A stretch of 64,000 nucleotides of DNA from positions 62,001-126,000 of the forward strand of contig CAZCTC010000003.1 of the NCBI GenBank assembly GCA_964501335.1. Direction: 5' to 3'. The notes below the pieces were generated by a model, which worked only from the letters and a program-made list of their open reading frames with translations, did not search any database and was not told the DNA's origin. Positions 7,652 through 14,738 of the stretch are shown here, one piece after another. The stretch is from CAZCTC01 sp964501335 (GTDB lineage: Bacteria > Chloroflexota > Anaerolineae > B4-G1 > SLSP01). The position numbers and the translations under genes are program-made. Each line of letters starts with the position of its first letter. Position 1 is the stretch's first letter.

Positions 7652-9136
7652 ATGGTTGCTATTGATGCCGAAAAAGATTATTATGCGATTCTGGGGATTC
7701 CGGCGTCGGCGGACGACAACGAAATCAAACATGCCTATCGCGAATTAGCCCGGCGTCACCATCCCGACACGGGAGGTGATCCTGAGCGTTTTCGGCAAAT
7801 TCAGGAAGCTTATGAGATATTACGGGAGTCGCAGGTGCGTGCCGCTTACGATCGGCAGGTCGAAGCCCGGCGAACCTCTCCCGGCGCCGCGTTGAGCTGG
7901 CAATTGACCTTGAGTCGGAGCCAGATGCAGTCGATGGAAGCAGCGCAGGTTTTCTATTTGATGATCGATATCAATCCTCAGGGGAACCTGCAAACCAGCC
8001 GATTGCCGCTCAATCTGGCGTTGGTGATCGATCGCAGTACATCCATGCGGGGGGTGCGGATCGAGAATGTGAAAACCGCCGCCCTGGATCTGATCGAATC
8101 GTTGCAGCCTGACGATCGTCTTTCAGTGATTGCTTTCAGCGATCGGGCGGAAGTGCTTTCGCCGTCTACCGCCGGGGTGGATAAACGAATGCTCCGTTCG
8201 GCCATTTCGGCCGTGCAGCCGGGCGGCGGCACGGAGATTTTTCAGGGTGTCCAGGCCGGCCTGGAGCAGATCCGCCGGTATGGCAATGAACGATTTATCA
8301 ACCATTTGATTTTGTTGACCGATGGGCGAACCTATGGAGATGAAGCGCAGTCGCTGGCGGCGGCAGAAGGCGCGCGGGCCGGTAAGATTGGGATTTCGGC
8401 GCTGGGGATTGGCGATGACTGGAACGATCTCTTCCTGGATGATCTGGCGCGTAAAGGGGGGGGAATTTCACAATATATCAGCTCCCCTTCTCAAATCCAA
8501 CAACTGCTGCGCGATCAAATCCGCGGGTTGAGTGCAGTCGTCAGTCGTTCGTTGAGTCTGGTGATCAATGTGGCCAACTCGGTTCGGGTGCAGGCCGCTT
8601 ATCGCGCTACCCCTTACATGGAGCGGCTGGAGTTTGGTGATGGTCGGCATTTCCCGCTGGGGAATTTGCGGGCCGATGAACCGATCACCTTGATGATCGA
8701 ATTTGTGGTCATGCAGCCGGAGGCCGGTGAACGGCGTCTGGCTCAGTTAAATCTGGAAGCGGAGTCTCTGGACAAGAGTGAACAGAGAATCCATTTGCGA
8801 CGGGATGTGGTGATGACGTTTCGGACCCAACCTCCGGAACCAACCCCTGTTCCGAGCCGTTTGTTGAATCTGCTTTCCCGATTGAGTATTTTCCGATTGC
8901 AGGAGAAAGCCTGGGAAGCCGTGGAAGCCGGCGATACCCAACAGGCGACCCATTTGTTGCAGGCCGCAGCGACACGTCTTTTCGATATGGGGTACAAGGA
9001 TTTGGCTCAGGCGGCCATGTTGGAAGTGGGGCGGATTTCCGGTGGAGAGTCGCCCACCATGGGGGGCCGGAAAAAATTACGGTATGGTACCCGCAGTTTA
9101 TCCATGCCATCTGGAACAGGAGAGATCGATGTCTGA
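7652..9136 (+). CDS. DnaJ-like J domain fused to a VWA domain
   Basis: This 494-residue protein begins with a J domain (about 9-68) bearing the HPD signature at 37-39, which in DnaJ proteins stimulates the Hsp70 ATPase. A von Willebrand factor A domain follows (about 120-300) with an intact MIDAS motif D127-x-S129-x-S131 and LTDGRTYGDE as the distal metal-site element. The remaining 190 residues contain a beta-rich segment and a helical tail. J-VWA fusions are uncommon. A plausible but unproven role is to recruit DnaK to a VWA-bound client controlled by the neighbouring kinase/phosphatase. No signal peptide is seen. The gene lies 8 bases after the PP2C gene and overlaps the FHA gene by 8 bases. 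Confidence 0.88.
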   Translation: MVAIDAEKDYYAILGIPASADDNEIKHAYRELARRHHPDTGGDPERFRQIQEAYEILRESQVRAAYDRQVEARRTSPGAALSWQLTLSRSQMQSMEAAQVFYLMIDINPQGNLQTSRLPLNLALVIDRSTSMRGVRIENVKTAALDLIESLQPDDRLSVIAFSDRAEVLSPSTAGVDKRMLRSAISAVQPGGGTEIFQGVQAGLEQIRRYGNERFINHLILLTDGRTYGDEAQSLAAAEGARAGKIGISALGIGDDWNDLFLDDLARKGGGISQYISSPSQIQQLLRDQIRGLSAVVSRSLSLVINVANSVRVQAAYRATPYMERLEFGDGRHFPLGNLRADEPITLMIEFVVMQPEAGERRLAQLNLEAESLDKSEQRIHLRRDVVMTFRTQPPEPTPVPSRLLNLLSRLSIFRLQEKAWEAVEAGDTQQATHLLQAAATRLFDMGYKDLAQAAMLEVGRISGGESPTMGGRKKLRYGTRSLSMPSGTGEIDV

Positions 9137-9674
9137 AAAGACAAGTAAAATTATCTGCCCTTCGTGTGGGGTGGAAAACCTGCCTGGAACGCTTTTTTGT
9201 GTTCAATGTGGCATTTATTTGCCTTTTGGAGGGCCCTTGCGGACCGAGCCGTTGCAAGAATCCGGTTCGGGGCGTCGTGTGCAAGGGGGAGAGCGTAAAT
9301 CCGATTCTCCGGCCGGTAAGGCGATCAGCCTTGAGGTGGAGATTCTGGATACGGGCCGTAAGCTCTGGCTTTCGGCGGATCGAGAAATTTTGTTGGGCCG
9401 TCTCGATGCCGCTCATGGGATCTTCCCGGAACTGGATATCAGTGTGGATGGAGGATTGGAGCACGGAGTTTCCCGCCGACATGCCCGGATCTATTCCAAG
9501 GATGGGGTTTGCTTTGTGGAAGATCTCGACAGCACGAACGGGACTTTGTTGAACAGTGAACGCCTGACCCCTTATTTGCCTTACATGTTGCATCATGAAG
9601 ACATGTTGACCCTGGGGACGATGCGATTAAAGATCTATGTTTATACCGGCGGAAAGCCGTCTTCTGTCGACTAA
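9129..9674 (+). CDS. Zinc-ribbon FHA-domain protein
   Basis: This 181-residue protein has an N-terminal zinc ribbon with two CxxC pairs (C10/C13 and C24/C27) and a C-terminal FHA domain with the family's Gly-Arg (LLGR), SRRHAR and STNGT elements. FHA domains bind phosphothreonine, so this protein probably reads the output of the operon's kinase. The ATG at 9129 was chosen because GGAGAG lies just upstream and the zinc ribbon begins ten residues later; a longer frame from 9042 would place 29 non-conserved residues inside the upstream gene. It overlaps that gene by 8 bases. Confidence 0.88.
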   Translation: MSEKTSKIICPSCGVENLPGTLFCVQCGIYLPFGGPLRTEPLQESGSGRRVQGGERKSDSPAGKAISLEVEILDTGRKLWLSADREILLGRLDAAHGIFPELDISVDGGLEHGVSRRHARIYSKDGVCFVEDLDSTNGTLLNSERLTPYLPYMLHHEDMLTLGTMRLKIYVYTGGKPSSVD

Positions 9675-9703
9675 AAATTTCTACATAGGGGAAAAAGAAA
9701 GCC

Positions 9704-9943
9704 ATGGGGTATACGGTTTTGATCCATATTTTGAATGAAGACCCTATCGTGGGTGAGATTGAAGAGCTTCCAGGGGGTCTGCCTTATCTGCTCATCAACA
9801 GCCCCCATTTGCGTGATGGTCGTGACGTACCCTATCTATTGCCGGAAACGAATTCGGTGATGTATCCCTGGACTCGTATTCACAGCATCGAAATCATGCC
9901 GGTAGAGGGAGAAGAAAAGGTTGTCACTTTTATCCGCGAATAA
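9704..9943 (+). CDS. Small conserved-looking protein of unknown function
   Basis: This 79-residue protein has no cysteines, no membrane segment and no motif I recognise. It is acidic, with a predicted beta-rich pattern (TVLIHILN, VGEIEEL, YLLINS, IHSIEIMPVEG, KVVTFIRE). GGGGAAAAAG precedes the ATG. It lies inside the signalling operon and its last 23 bases overlap the start of the response regulator gene, so it is very probably real and co-translated. It may be a small partner of the regulator or GTPase, but nothing in the sequence proves this. Confidence 0.7.
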   Translation: MGYTVLIHILNEDPIVGEIEELPGGLPYLLINSPHLRDGRDVPYLLPETNSVMYPWTRIHSIEIMPVEGEEKVVTFIRE

Positions 9944-10676
9944 TAATCAGAGCCATCCATTGGTTCTGGTGGTGGACGACGAGCCTCGGATTATTCGATT
10001 TGTCCGTATTAACCTGGAGATGGATGGGTGCCGGGTGATTGAGGCGCACAACGGTCTGGAGGCTCTGGATCAGGTGCGTGAGAAATTGCCCGATATTGTG
10101 TTGTTGGATGTGATGATGCCGGAGATGGATGGATTTGAGACGCTGCGGATGATCCGCGAGGTCTCGAATGTTCCGGTGATTATGTTGACCGTTCGCAATT
10201 CTGAAGAGGATAAAGTGCGTGGACTGGATCTGGGAGCGGATGATTACATTACCAAACCCTTCAGCCCACGGGAGCTGGTCAGTCGGGTCCGGGCCATTTT
10301 GCGACGGATGCAACCGGTGACGCCGCCGGGCACTTCAGTTTTGAAGATTGACGAGCGGTTGAGTGTGGATTTCAATACAGGCGAGGTGATCGTGGAAGGA
10401 GGGCGTGAAAAATTGCGCCCGACAGAGTTCCGGTTGCTGCGCCATCTGATCGAAAATGCCGGTTGGACGATCCCTCACGGAACCTTGCTTTCCAAGGTGT
10501 GGGGGTATGAGTATCAGGACGCCGTTTCTTACCTGCGACTTTACATCAATTATCTACGGCAAAAGATTGAAATCGATCCGGCCCATCCCCGGTATATTTT
10601 TACGGAGCGGGGCCTGGGCTATCGGTTTGTGGAGATTCCCCAACAGCAAACTGAGACCAAAGAGGAGAGCCAATGA
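9921..10676 (+). CDS. OmpR-family response regulator
   Basis: This 251-residue protein has a receiver domain (VVDDE acidic pocket, phospho-Asp D63 in IVLLDVMMPEMDG, Thr90 and Lys112 in ITKPF) and a winged-helix DNA-binding domain (about 135-238: LRPTEFRLLRHL, SYLRLYINYLRQKI, IFTERGLGYRF). The start is TTG at 9921, inside the preceding small gene, with a GAGGGAGAAG ribosome site 6-7 bases upstream. No histidine kinase lies in this operon; the nearest are at 1017 and 35847. The regulator may therefore be driven from elsewhere or cross-talk with the Ser/Thr kinase. It overlaps the GTPase gene by four bases. Confidence 0.93.
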   Translation: MSLLSANNNQSHPLVLVVDDEPRIIRFVRINLEMDGCRVIEAHNGLEALDQVREKLPDIVLLDVMMPEMDGFETLRMIREVSNVPVIMLTVRNSEEDKVRGLDLGADDYITKPFSPRELVSRVRAILRRMQPVTPPGTSVLKIDERLSVDFNTGEVIVEGGREKLRPTEFRLLRHLIENAGWTIPHGTLLSKVWGYEYQDAVSYLRLYINYLRQKIEIDPAHPRYIFTERGLGYRFVEIPQQQTETKEESQ

Positions 10677-11191
10677 AAACCTACAAAGTGGTGGTTACTG
10701 GACCCTTCAACGCAGGCAAGACCGCATTTATTCGGACTGTCAGCGATATCGAGATTGTTACAACCGAACGGAAAGTCACAGATGCTGAAGTGGCTGCCGT
10801 CAAAGAAGAGACCACGGTGGCTTTGGATTACGGCAAAACCCGGATGGACGAAGCCGTATTGCATCTGTACGGCACTCCCGGACAGAGTCGATTCGAGGTA
10901 ATGTGGCAGATTCTGGCCCGTGATATGGATGCTTTCATCGTGGTGATCGACAGCCAGGATCGCAACAGTCTGATGGAAGCCAAGCAGATTATCCGCACCT
11001 TCCGCAAGGGAAATACCCGCATCCCTTATATGGTGATTGCCAATAAGCAAGATGGGGAAAGTCCGATGACGGCGGAAGAGGTGGCTAAGTTGCTGGGATT
11101 GCCGGAGGATGTGCCGGTGGTGCCCTGTGTGGCCGTGAATGCGGAAAGCGCCAAATCGGCCCTGGCTCAGATTGTGCCCCTTCTGAAGTAA
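10673..11191 (+). CDS. Small Ras/Arf-like GTPase (MglA/CvnD type)
   Basis: This 172-residue protein has a P-loop GPFNAGKT (10-17), a switch II element GTPGQ (67-71) and the guanine-specificity motif NKQD (124-127). It is close to the short prokaryotic GTPases found as CvnD in actinobacterial conservons and to MglA-like proteins, which act as molecular switches. It has no lipidation site or membrane segment. It is the last gene of the operon, coupled to the response regulator by an ATGA overlap. No Roadblock/LC7 partner, which usually sits beside CvnD or MglA, is seen nearby; the 79-residue protein upstream is not obviously one. Confidence 0.9.
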   Translation: MKTYKVVVTGPFNAGKTAFIRTVSDIEIVTTERKVTDAEVAAVKEETTVALDYGKTRMDEAVLHLYGTPGQSRFEVMWQILARDMDAFIVVIDSQDRNSLMEAKQIIRTFRKGNTRIPYMVIANKQDGESPMTAEEVAKLLGLPEDVPVVPCVAVNAESAKSALAQIVPLLK

Positions 11192-11210
11192 CTTCGCTCA
11201 TCCTTGAATA

Positions 11211-11245
11211 TTTTGCGCGCGCTGTCCCTGATAGCGCGCGCAAAA
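11211..11245. repeat. Lone palindrome, possible terminator of the signalling operon
   Basis: Arms TTTTGCGCGCGCT (11211-11223) and its exact complement (11233-11245) surround a 9-base loop. It belongs to the TTTT-CG-rich palindrome family. It lies 19 bases after the GTPase stop, where a terminator would be expected, though no clear T-run follows on the plus strand. Confidence 0.7.
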
Positions 11246-11300
11246 TGCTATTAAGAAGTAGACAGCATCCAGTAGACAGGAAGAGAACAATTAACCATCA

Positions 11301-11447
11301 GTGCGGTCAACCTGAAAAACAAGAGAAAAAGGATCCATGTTTTCGCGGGCTTTCTGAAGCCCGCGAAAACATGAAAAAACAATTTTCTCTTCCCATTCAG
11401 CGCGTCGCCTTTTACCCGCAAAGTGCCTGCTGCGGGGCGCAAAAAAC
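11301..11447 (+). repeat. Composite palindromic repeat, copy 2
   Basis: The order is a GGTCAACCTGAAAAACAAGA box, then a palindrome with a perfect 17-pair stem (CATGTTTTCGCGGGCTT 11336-11352 with 11357-11373, loop TCTG), then TCTCTTCCCATTCAGCGC, then a GCAAAGTGCC/TGCGGGGCGC segment ending in an A-run. The same palindrome sequence occurs inverted at 17313-17350. Confidence 0.85.
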
Positions 11448-11485
11448 GATCTTAGCCCTTTAATCGATTTCTAATAGAACAGGCG

Positions 11486-11491
11486 TATAAT
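11486..11491 (+). promoter_or_regulatory. -10 element upstream of the YugP-like gene
   Basis: TATAAT lies 39 bases before the TTG start. No convincing -35 hexamer is visible at the right distance. Confidence 0.35.
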
Positions 11492-11529
11492 AGCCTGCAA
11501 GTCGATTATCATAGCAAAGGAGGATAGAC

Positions 11530-12225
11530 TTGAGAGGATTCTATTTCGATCCCTACTATTTTTTGTTTTCTTTACCGGCGTTGTTGCTGGCTTTCTGGGC
11601 TCAATATATGGTCCGAAGTACCTACAAAAAATATCTCAAAGTACCGAATTCCCAGGGTATTACGGGGGCGATGGCGGCTCAGCGCCTGCTTCAGGCCGGC
11701 GGGCTTAATGTGAACATTGAAGGGGTGGCCGGCGAACTGACCGATCACTATGACCCACGCAGCAAGGTGTTGCGGCTCTCTGCGGGAGTGGGAAATTCGG
11801 CTACGGTGGCCTCAGTGGCCATTGTAGCTCATGAAGTCGGCCATGCCATGCAGGATGCCCAGGCTTTTGCGTTGTTGCGACTCCGCAGCGGATTGGTTCC
11901 GATTGTCAGTTTTTCCTCCTGGCTCGGCCCGATCATTTTCCTGGCCGGGATGTTCCTCAATTTTCCGGGACTGGCGTGGGCCGGGGTTGCGGCTGTGGGC
12001 GCGGCGGTGGTTTTTGCCCTGGTGACGCTGCCGGTCGAACTGGATGCCAGCCATCGAGCGATGAAGTTGTTGGAGCAGAGCGGCTTGCTGGTGGGCAATG
12101 ATTTGCTTAAAGGCGCGCGGGCGGTATTGACGGCGGCGGCGTGGACCTATGTCGCTTCGCTGGCCCAGGCCCTTTCGACCATGCTCTACTACATCTTTAT
12201 CCTTACCGGGCGCCGACGACGGTAG
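11530..12225 (+). CDS. YugP-like membrane zinc metallopeptidase
   Basis: This 231-residue protein has an N-terminal hydrophobic helix (FYFDPYYFLFSLPALLLAFW), the family signature LTDHYDPRSK, a zinc-binding HEVGHAMQDA (HExxH) motif near residue 101 and two or three further membrane segments (about 120-165 and 200-225). These match the Zn_peptidase_2/YugP family (PF04298), a group of integral membrane proteases of unknown substrate. The start is TTG at 11530, chosen because AAAGGAGG lies 6-8 bases upstream and the first residues match the family's start. It stands alone between a repeat and a strong hairpin. Confidence 0.9.
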   Translation: MRGFYFDPYYFLFSLPALLLAFWAQYMVRSTYKKYLKVPNSQGITGAMAAQRLLQAGGLNVNIEGVAGELTDHYDPRSKVLRLSAGVGNSATVASVAIVAHEVGHAMQDAQAFALLRLRSGLVPIVSFSSWLGPIIFLAGMFLNFPGLAWAGVAAVGAAVVFALVTLPVELDASHRAMKLLEQSGLLVGNDLLKGARAVLTAAAWTYVASLAQALSTMLYYIFILTGRRRR

Positions 12226-12249
12226 CTGATAAGCAAAATAGTGTTGAAG

Positions 12250-12292
12250 TTATGAATTCGCCCGCCGCCGAAGGCGGCGGGCGAATTCATAA
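12250..12292. terminator. 20-pair perfect hairpin after the YugP-like gene
   Basis: TTATGAATTCGCCCGCCGCC (12250-12269) pairs exactly with 12273-12292 across a GAA loop. ATTAAAAA rather than a T-run follows, so it would be weak as a classical terminator on the plus strand. It contains an EcoRI-like GAATTC in each arm. It resembles the other intergenic palindromes in length but not in sequence. Confidence 0.6.
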
Positions 12293-12330
12293 TTAAAAAT
12301 CCCCTGATTAATTTTCCCACGGAGGCCACC

Positions 12331-13434
12331 ATGACGAGAGCCAAACTGTTAATCCCCGGTCCGGTTGATATCCCCGATGAAATCTGCGAGGCAATGGCCA
12401 TCCCTCCCATGCCCCATTATGGGCAGGCCTGGAAGGCGCTTTACCATGAAACCCAGGAGATGGCCCGACAGGTTTTCAAAACCCGTAACGATATTTTCAT
12501 TATGACCGGTCCGGGGACGATGGCCCTGGAAGCCGGCGCGGCCAGTGCTTTGGAGCCCGGCACGCCCGTTTTAATGCCGGTCAACGGCTTTTTCGGAGAT
12601 CGACTGGCGACTGTTTTGGAGAGTTTGCAACTTGAGGTGATCCGGATGGAAATCCCCTGGGGGGAACCGATTCGAGCGGAAAATGTGGTGGCGGCGATGG
12701 AATCCCATCCTGAAGCGATGGCGCTGGCTATTGTCCACCATGAAACTTCGACCAGTGTGCTCAATCCGCTGGAAGAGATCCTCGATGCGGTGCGGGATCA
12801 TGAGCTTTTGACCATTGTCGATGCGGTCTCTTCTTTGGGAGGCGTTCCGGTGTTGGTGGATGCCTGGGGAATCGATCTTTGCGTTACGGTGGCCAACAAG
12901 ACTCTGGAAACGCCGCCCGGCCTCTCTCTGATTTCGATCAGTCCGCGAGCCTGGGAATGGATCGAGCAACGGCAGGCGCCGCGAGGCTGGTATCTCGATC
13001 TGAAGACCTGGCGCTGGTACGCGGAAAACTGGGGCAGCTGGCATCCTACCCCAACGACGATGCCGACCAGCAATGTCAATGCGCTGCATGAGAGTCTGAA
13101 GCTTTTGCTGGCCGAGGGCATTGAGGAGCGTTTTGCGGCTTATCGTGCGGCGGCGGAAGCGGTGCGGCAGGGATTGACGGAGCTGGGCTTTCCGATGTTG
13201 ATTCCGGACGGTCCCTGGGCTTCGCCGCTGACCACGGCTTTTTTGATGCGGCCGGGGGTGGATGCGGAAGCTTTGCAGCGTTCCTTATTGGCGGAGAGCG
13301 GGGTGATGATTTCGGGCGGTTTGGGACCGCTGCATGGGAAAATTTTGCGGGTCGGGCATATCGGGCTGGCACGCCGGTCGGACTACATTCAGGCCTTTCT
13401 GGAGGGTGTGGAACGTTATTTGAAGACATTATAG
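12331..13434 (+). CDS. Class V aminotransferase (alanine/serine-glyoxylate type)
   Basis: This 367-residue PLP enzyme is of the AGXT/SgaA/PucG type. Features include IPGPVDIPDE at the N-terminus, MTGPGTMALEAG, the DAVSSLGG segment with the PLP-pairing Asp, and Schiff-base Lys190 in VANKTLETPPGLS. GPLHGKILRVGHIG near the C-terminus is typical of the subgroup that moves an amino group to glyoxylate. The donor (alanine, serine or ureidoglycine) cannot be told from sequence, and no purine-degradation genes lie nearby. ACGGAGG precedes the ATG. The next gene, an aminopeptidase, is separated by a variant of the composite repeat. Confidence 0.88.
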   Translation: MTRAKLLIPGPVDIPDEICEAMAIPPMPHYGQAWKALYHETQEMARQVFKTRNDIFIMTGPGTMALEAGAASALEPGTPVLMPVNGFFGDRLATVLESLQLEVIRMEIPWGEPIRAENVVAAMESHPEAMALAIVHHETSTSVLNPLEEILDAVRDHELLTIVDAVSSLGGVPVLVDAWGIDLCVTVANKTLETPPGLSLISISPRAWEWIEQRQAPRGWYLDLKTWRWYAENWGSWHPTPTTMPTSNVNALHESLKLLLAEGIEERFAAYRAAAEAVRQGLTELGFPMLIPDGPWASPLTTAFLMRPGVDAEALQRSLLAESGVMISGGLGPLHGKILRVGHIGLARRSDYIQAFLEGVERYLKTL

Positions 13435-13439
13435 ACCTG

Positions 13440-13545
13440 TGCGGTTAGCCCGGAAAAGCGGGAGAAAAACACTCTTTCTGTCTGCTTCGCACAGCACGTC
13501 GTTTTTTACCAGAAAAGTACCAGTTGCAGGACGCTAAAAAACTAC
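13440..13545 (+). repeat. Composite repeat, copy 3 (palindrome missing)
   Basis: The left box GCGGTTAGCCCGGAAAAGCG (13441-13460, then GGAGAAAAA) and the right box GTCGTTTTTTACCAGAAAAG (13498-13517, followed by TTGCAGGACGC and AAAAAACTA) match the other copies. The long central palindrome is replaced by a short imperfect CTGTCTGCTTCGCACAG hairpin. Its right end abuts the ribosome site of the aminopeptidase gene. Confidence 0.75.
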
Positions 13546-13559
13546 AAGGAGCTTACTTT

Positions 13560-14660
13560 ATGGACATTCGTACCGAACGGTTGGGGCGGGTGCTCGCCGA
13601 TTATTCCGTCAATGTGCAACCCGGCCAACGGGTGGGTATTCTGGCCTATCCTTCGGCCACGCCTCTGGTGCAGGCGGTTTATGAGCGGATTCTGGAACGG
13701 GGCGGCCATCCGATCCCCCTGGGCCTTTTTCCTGAATTGAAAGAGATCTTTTTGCTCAAGGGCAACGATGAGCAGCTCTCTTTTGTCGATCCTTTCCTGG
13801 CAATGATGTACGGGGAATTCGACGCCCTGATCAATATCATTTCGGAAAGCAATACCCGCGAATTGAGCGCGGTCGATCCGGCGCGTCAAAAGCTGCGCAA
13901 TCGGGCTATGGTTGAGGTCAAGCAGCGCTATATGGACCGGGGAGCGACCGGGGAGTTGAAATGGAATATTGTGCAATTCCCCACGGAGGCTTATGCTCAG
14001 GAATCCGATATGAGCCTGCGGGCTTATGAAGATTTTGTCTACAGCGCCTGCTATTGCGATCAGGATGATCCGGTGGCGGAATGGCAGCGGATCCATGATG
14101 AGCAGGAACAGGCGATCCAATGGCTGACCGGGAAGCGGGATGTGAAGATCAGCGGTCCCAATGCCGAGGTGACGCTTTCGATCGACGGGCGGACTTTCCT
14201 CAATTCCGACGGCCATCACAATATGCCTTCCGGTGAAATTTACACCGGCCCTGTGGAGGAAAGTGTGAACGGGTGGGTGCGATTTACCTATCCGGCCATT
14301 ACCTCCGGTCGTGAAGTAGAAGGCATTGAGCTGTGGTTCGAGCAGGGGAAGGTGGTCAAGGCAACGGCAAAAAAGGGCGAGGAGTATTTGTTGCAAATGC
14401 TCGATACGGATGAGGGGGCTCGCTATCTCGGCGAGTTTGCCATTGGGACCAACTACGGCATCAAACGGTTTACCAAGAACATTCTGTTCGACGAGAAGAT
14501 CGGCGGCAGTTTCCATATGGCGGTGGGGGGCGGCTATCCGGATACGGGCAGCAAGAACCGTTCGGCCATCCATTGGGATATGATCTGCGACATGCGGGAC
14601 GGCGGCGAGATTGTGGTTGACGGCGAAGTCCTTTACCGTAACGGCAACTTCTTGATTTAA
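13560..14660 (+). CDS. M29-family (thermophilic) aminopeptidase
   Basis: This 366-residue metallopeptidase removes N-terminal residues from peptides. The family's metal ligands can be placed at E226 (GEIYTGPVEE), E292 (LGEFAIGTN), H319 (SFHMAVG), Y326 (GGGYPD), H338 and D340 (AIHWDMI). The N-terminal half (DYSVNVQPGQRVGI) is the typical M29 start. ATG 13560 was chosen because AAGGAG lies 8 bases upstream and the protein then begins at the family's usual MDxR position; an in-frame ATG at 13524 lies within the preceding repeat. The enzyme has no signal peptide and is expected to be cytoplasmic. It converges on the minus-strand TPR lipoprotein gene. Confidence 0.92.
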   Translation: MDIRTERLGRVLADYSVNVQPGQRVGILAYPSATPLVQAVYERILERGGHPIPLGLFPELKEIFLLKGNDEQLSFVDPFLAMMYGEFDALINIISESNTRELSAVDPARQKLRNRAMVEVKQRYMDRGATGELKWNIVQFPTEAYAQESDMSLRAYEDFVYSACYCDQDDPVAEWQRIHDEQEQAIQWLTGKRDVKISGPNAEVTLSIDGRTFLNSDGHHNMPSGEIYTGPVEESVNGWVRFTYPAITSGREVEGIELWFEQGKVVKATAKKGEEYLLQMLDTDEGARYLGEFAIGTNYGIKRFTKNILFDEKIGGSFHMAVGGGYPDTGSKNRSAIHWDMICDMRDGGEIVVDGEVLYRNGNFLI

Positions 14661-14671
14661 AAATAATTTTT

Positions 14672-14730
14672 CAACGCAGAGACGCAAAGTGGCAAAGACG
14701 CAGAGTTTTTTAACTCTGCGTCTTTGCGTT
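14672..14730. terminator. Hairpin between convergent genes made of AACGCAGAGACGC repeats
   Basis: AAAGACGCAGAG (14694-14705) pairs with CTCTGCGTCTTT (14714-14725), and AACGC (14673-14677) matches the outer GCGTT (14726-14730). T-runs and A-runs flank it, so it can act in both directions between the aminopeptidase and the TPR lipoprotein. The unit ACGCAGAGACGCAAAG is of a kind often found between genes in diverse bacteria (from general knowledge). Confidence 0.7.
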
Positions 14731-14738
14731 AAATTCTG

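Larger units (their letters stand above)
11192..11529. other. Intergenic region rich in repeats
   Basis: These 338 bases hold a lone palindrome at 11211-11245, a complete composite repeat at 11301-11447, a -10-like TATAAT at 11486-11491 and the AAAGGAGG ribosome site of the next gene. No coding frame is supported. Confidence 0.7.
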
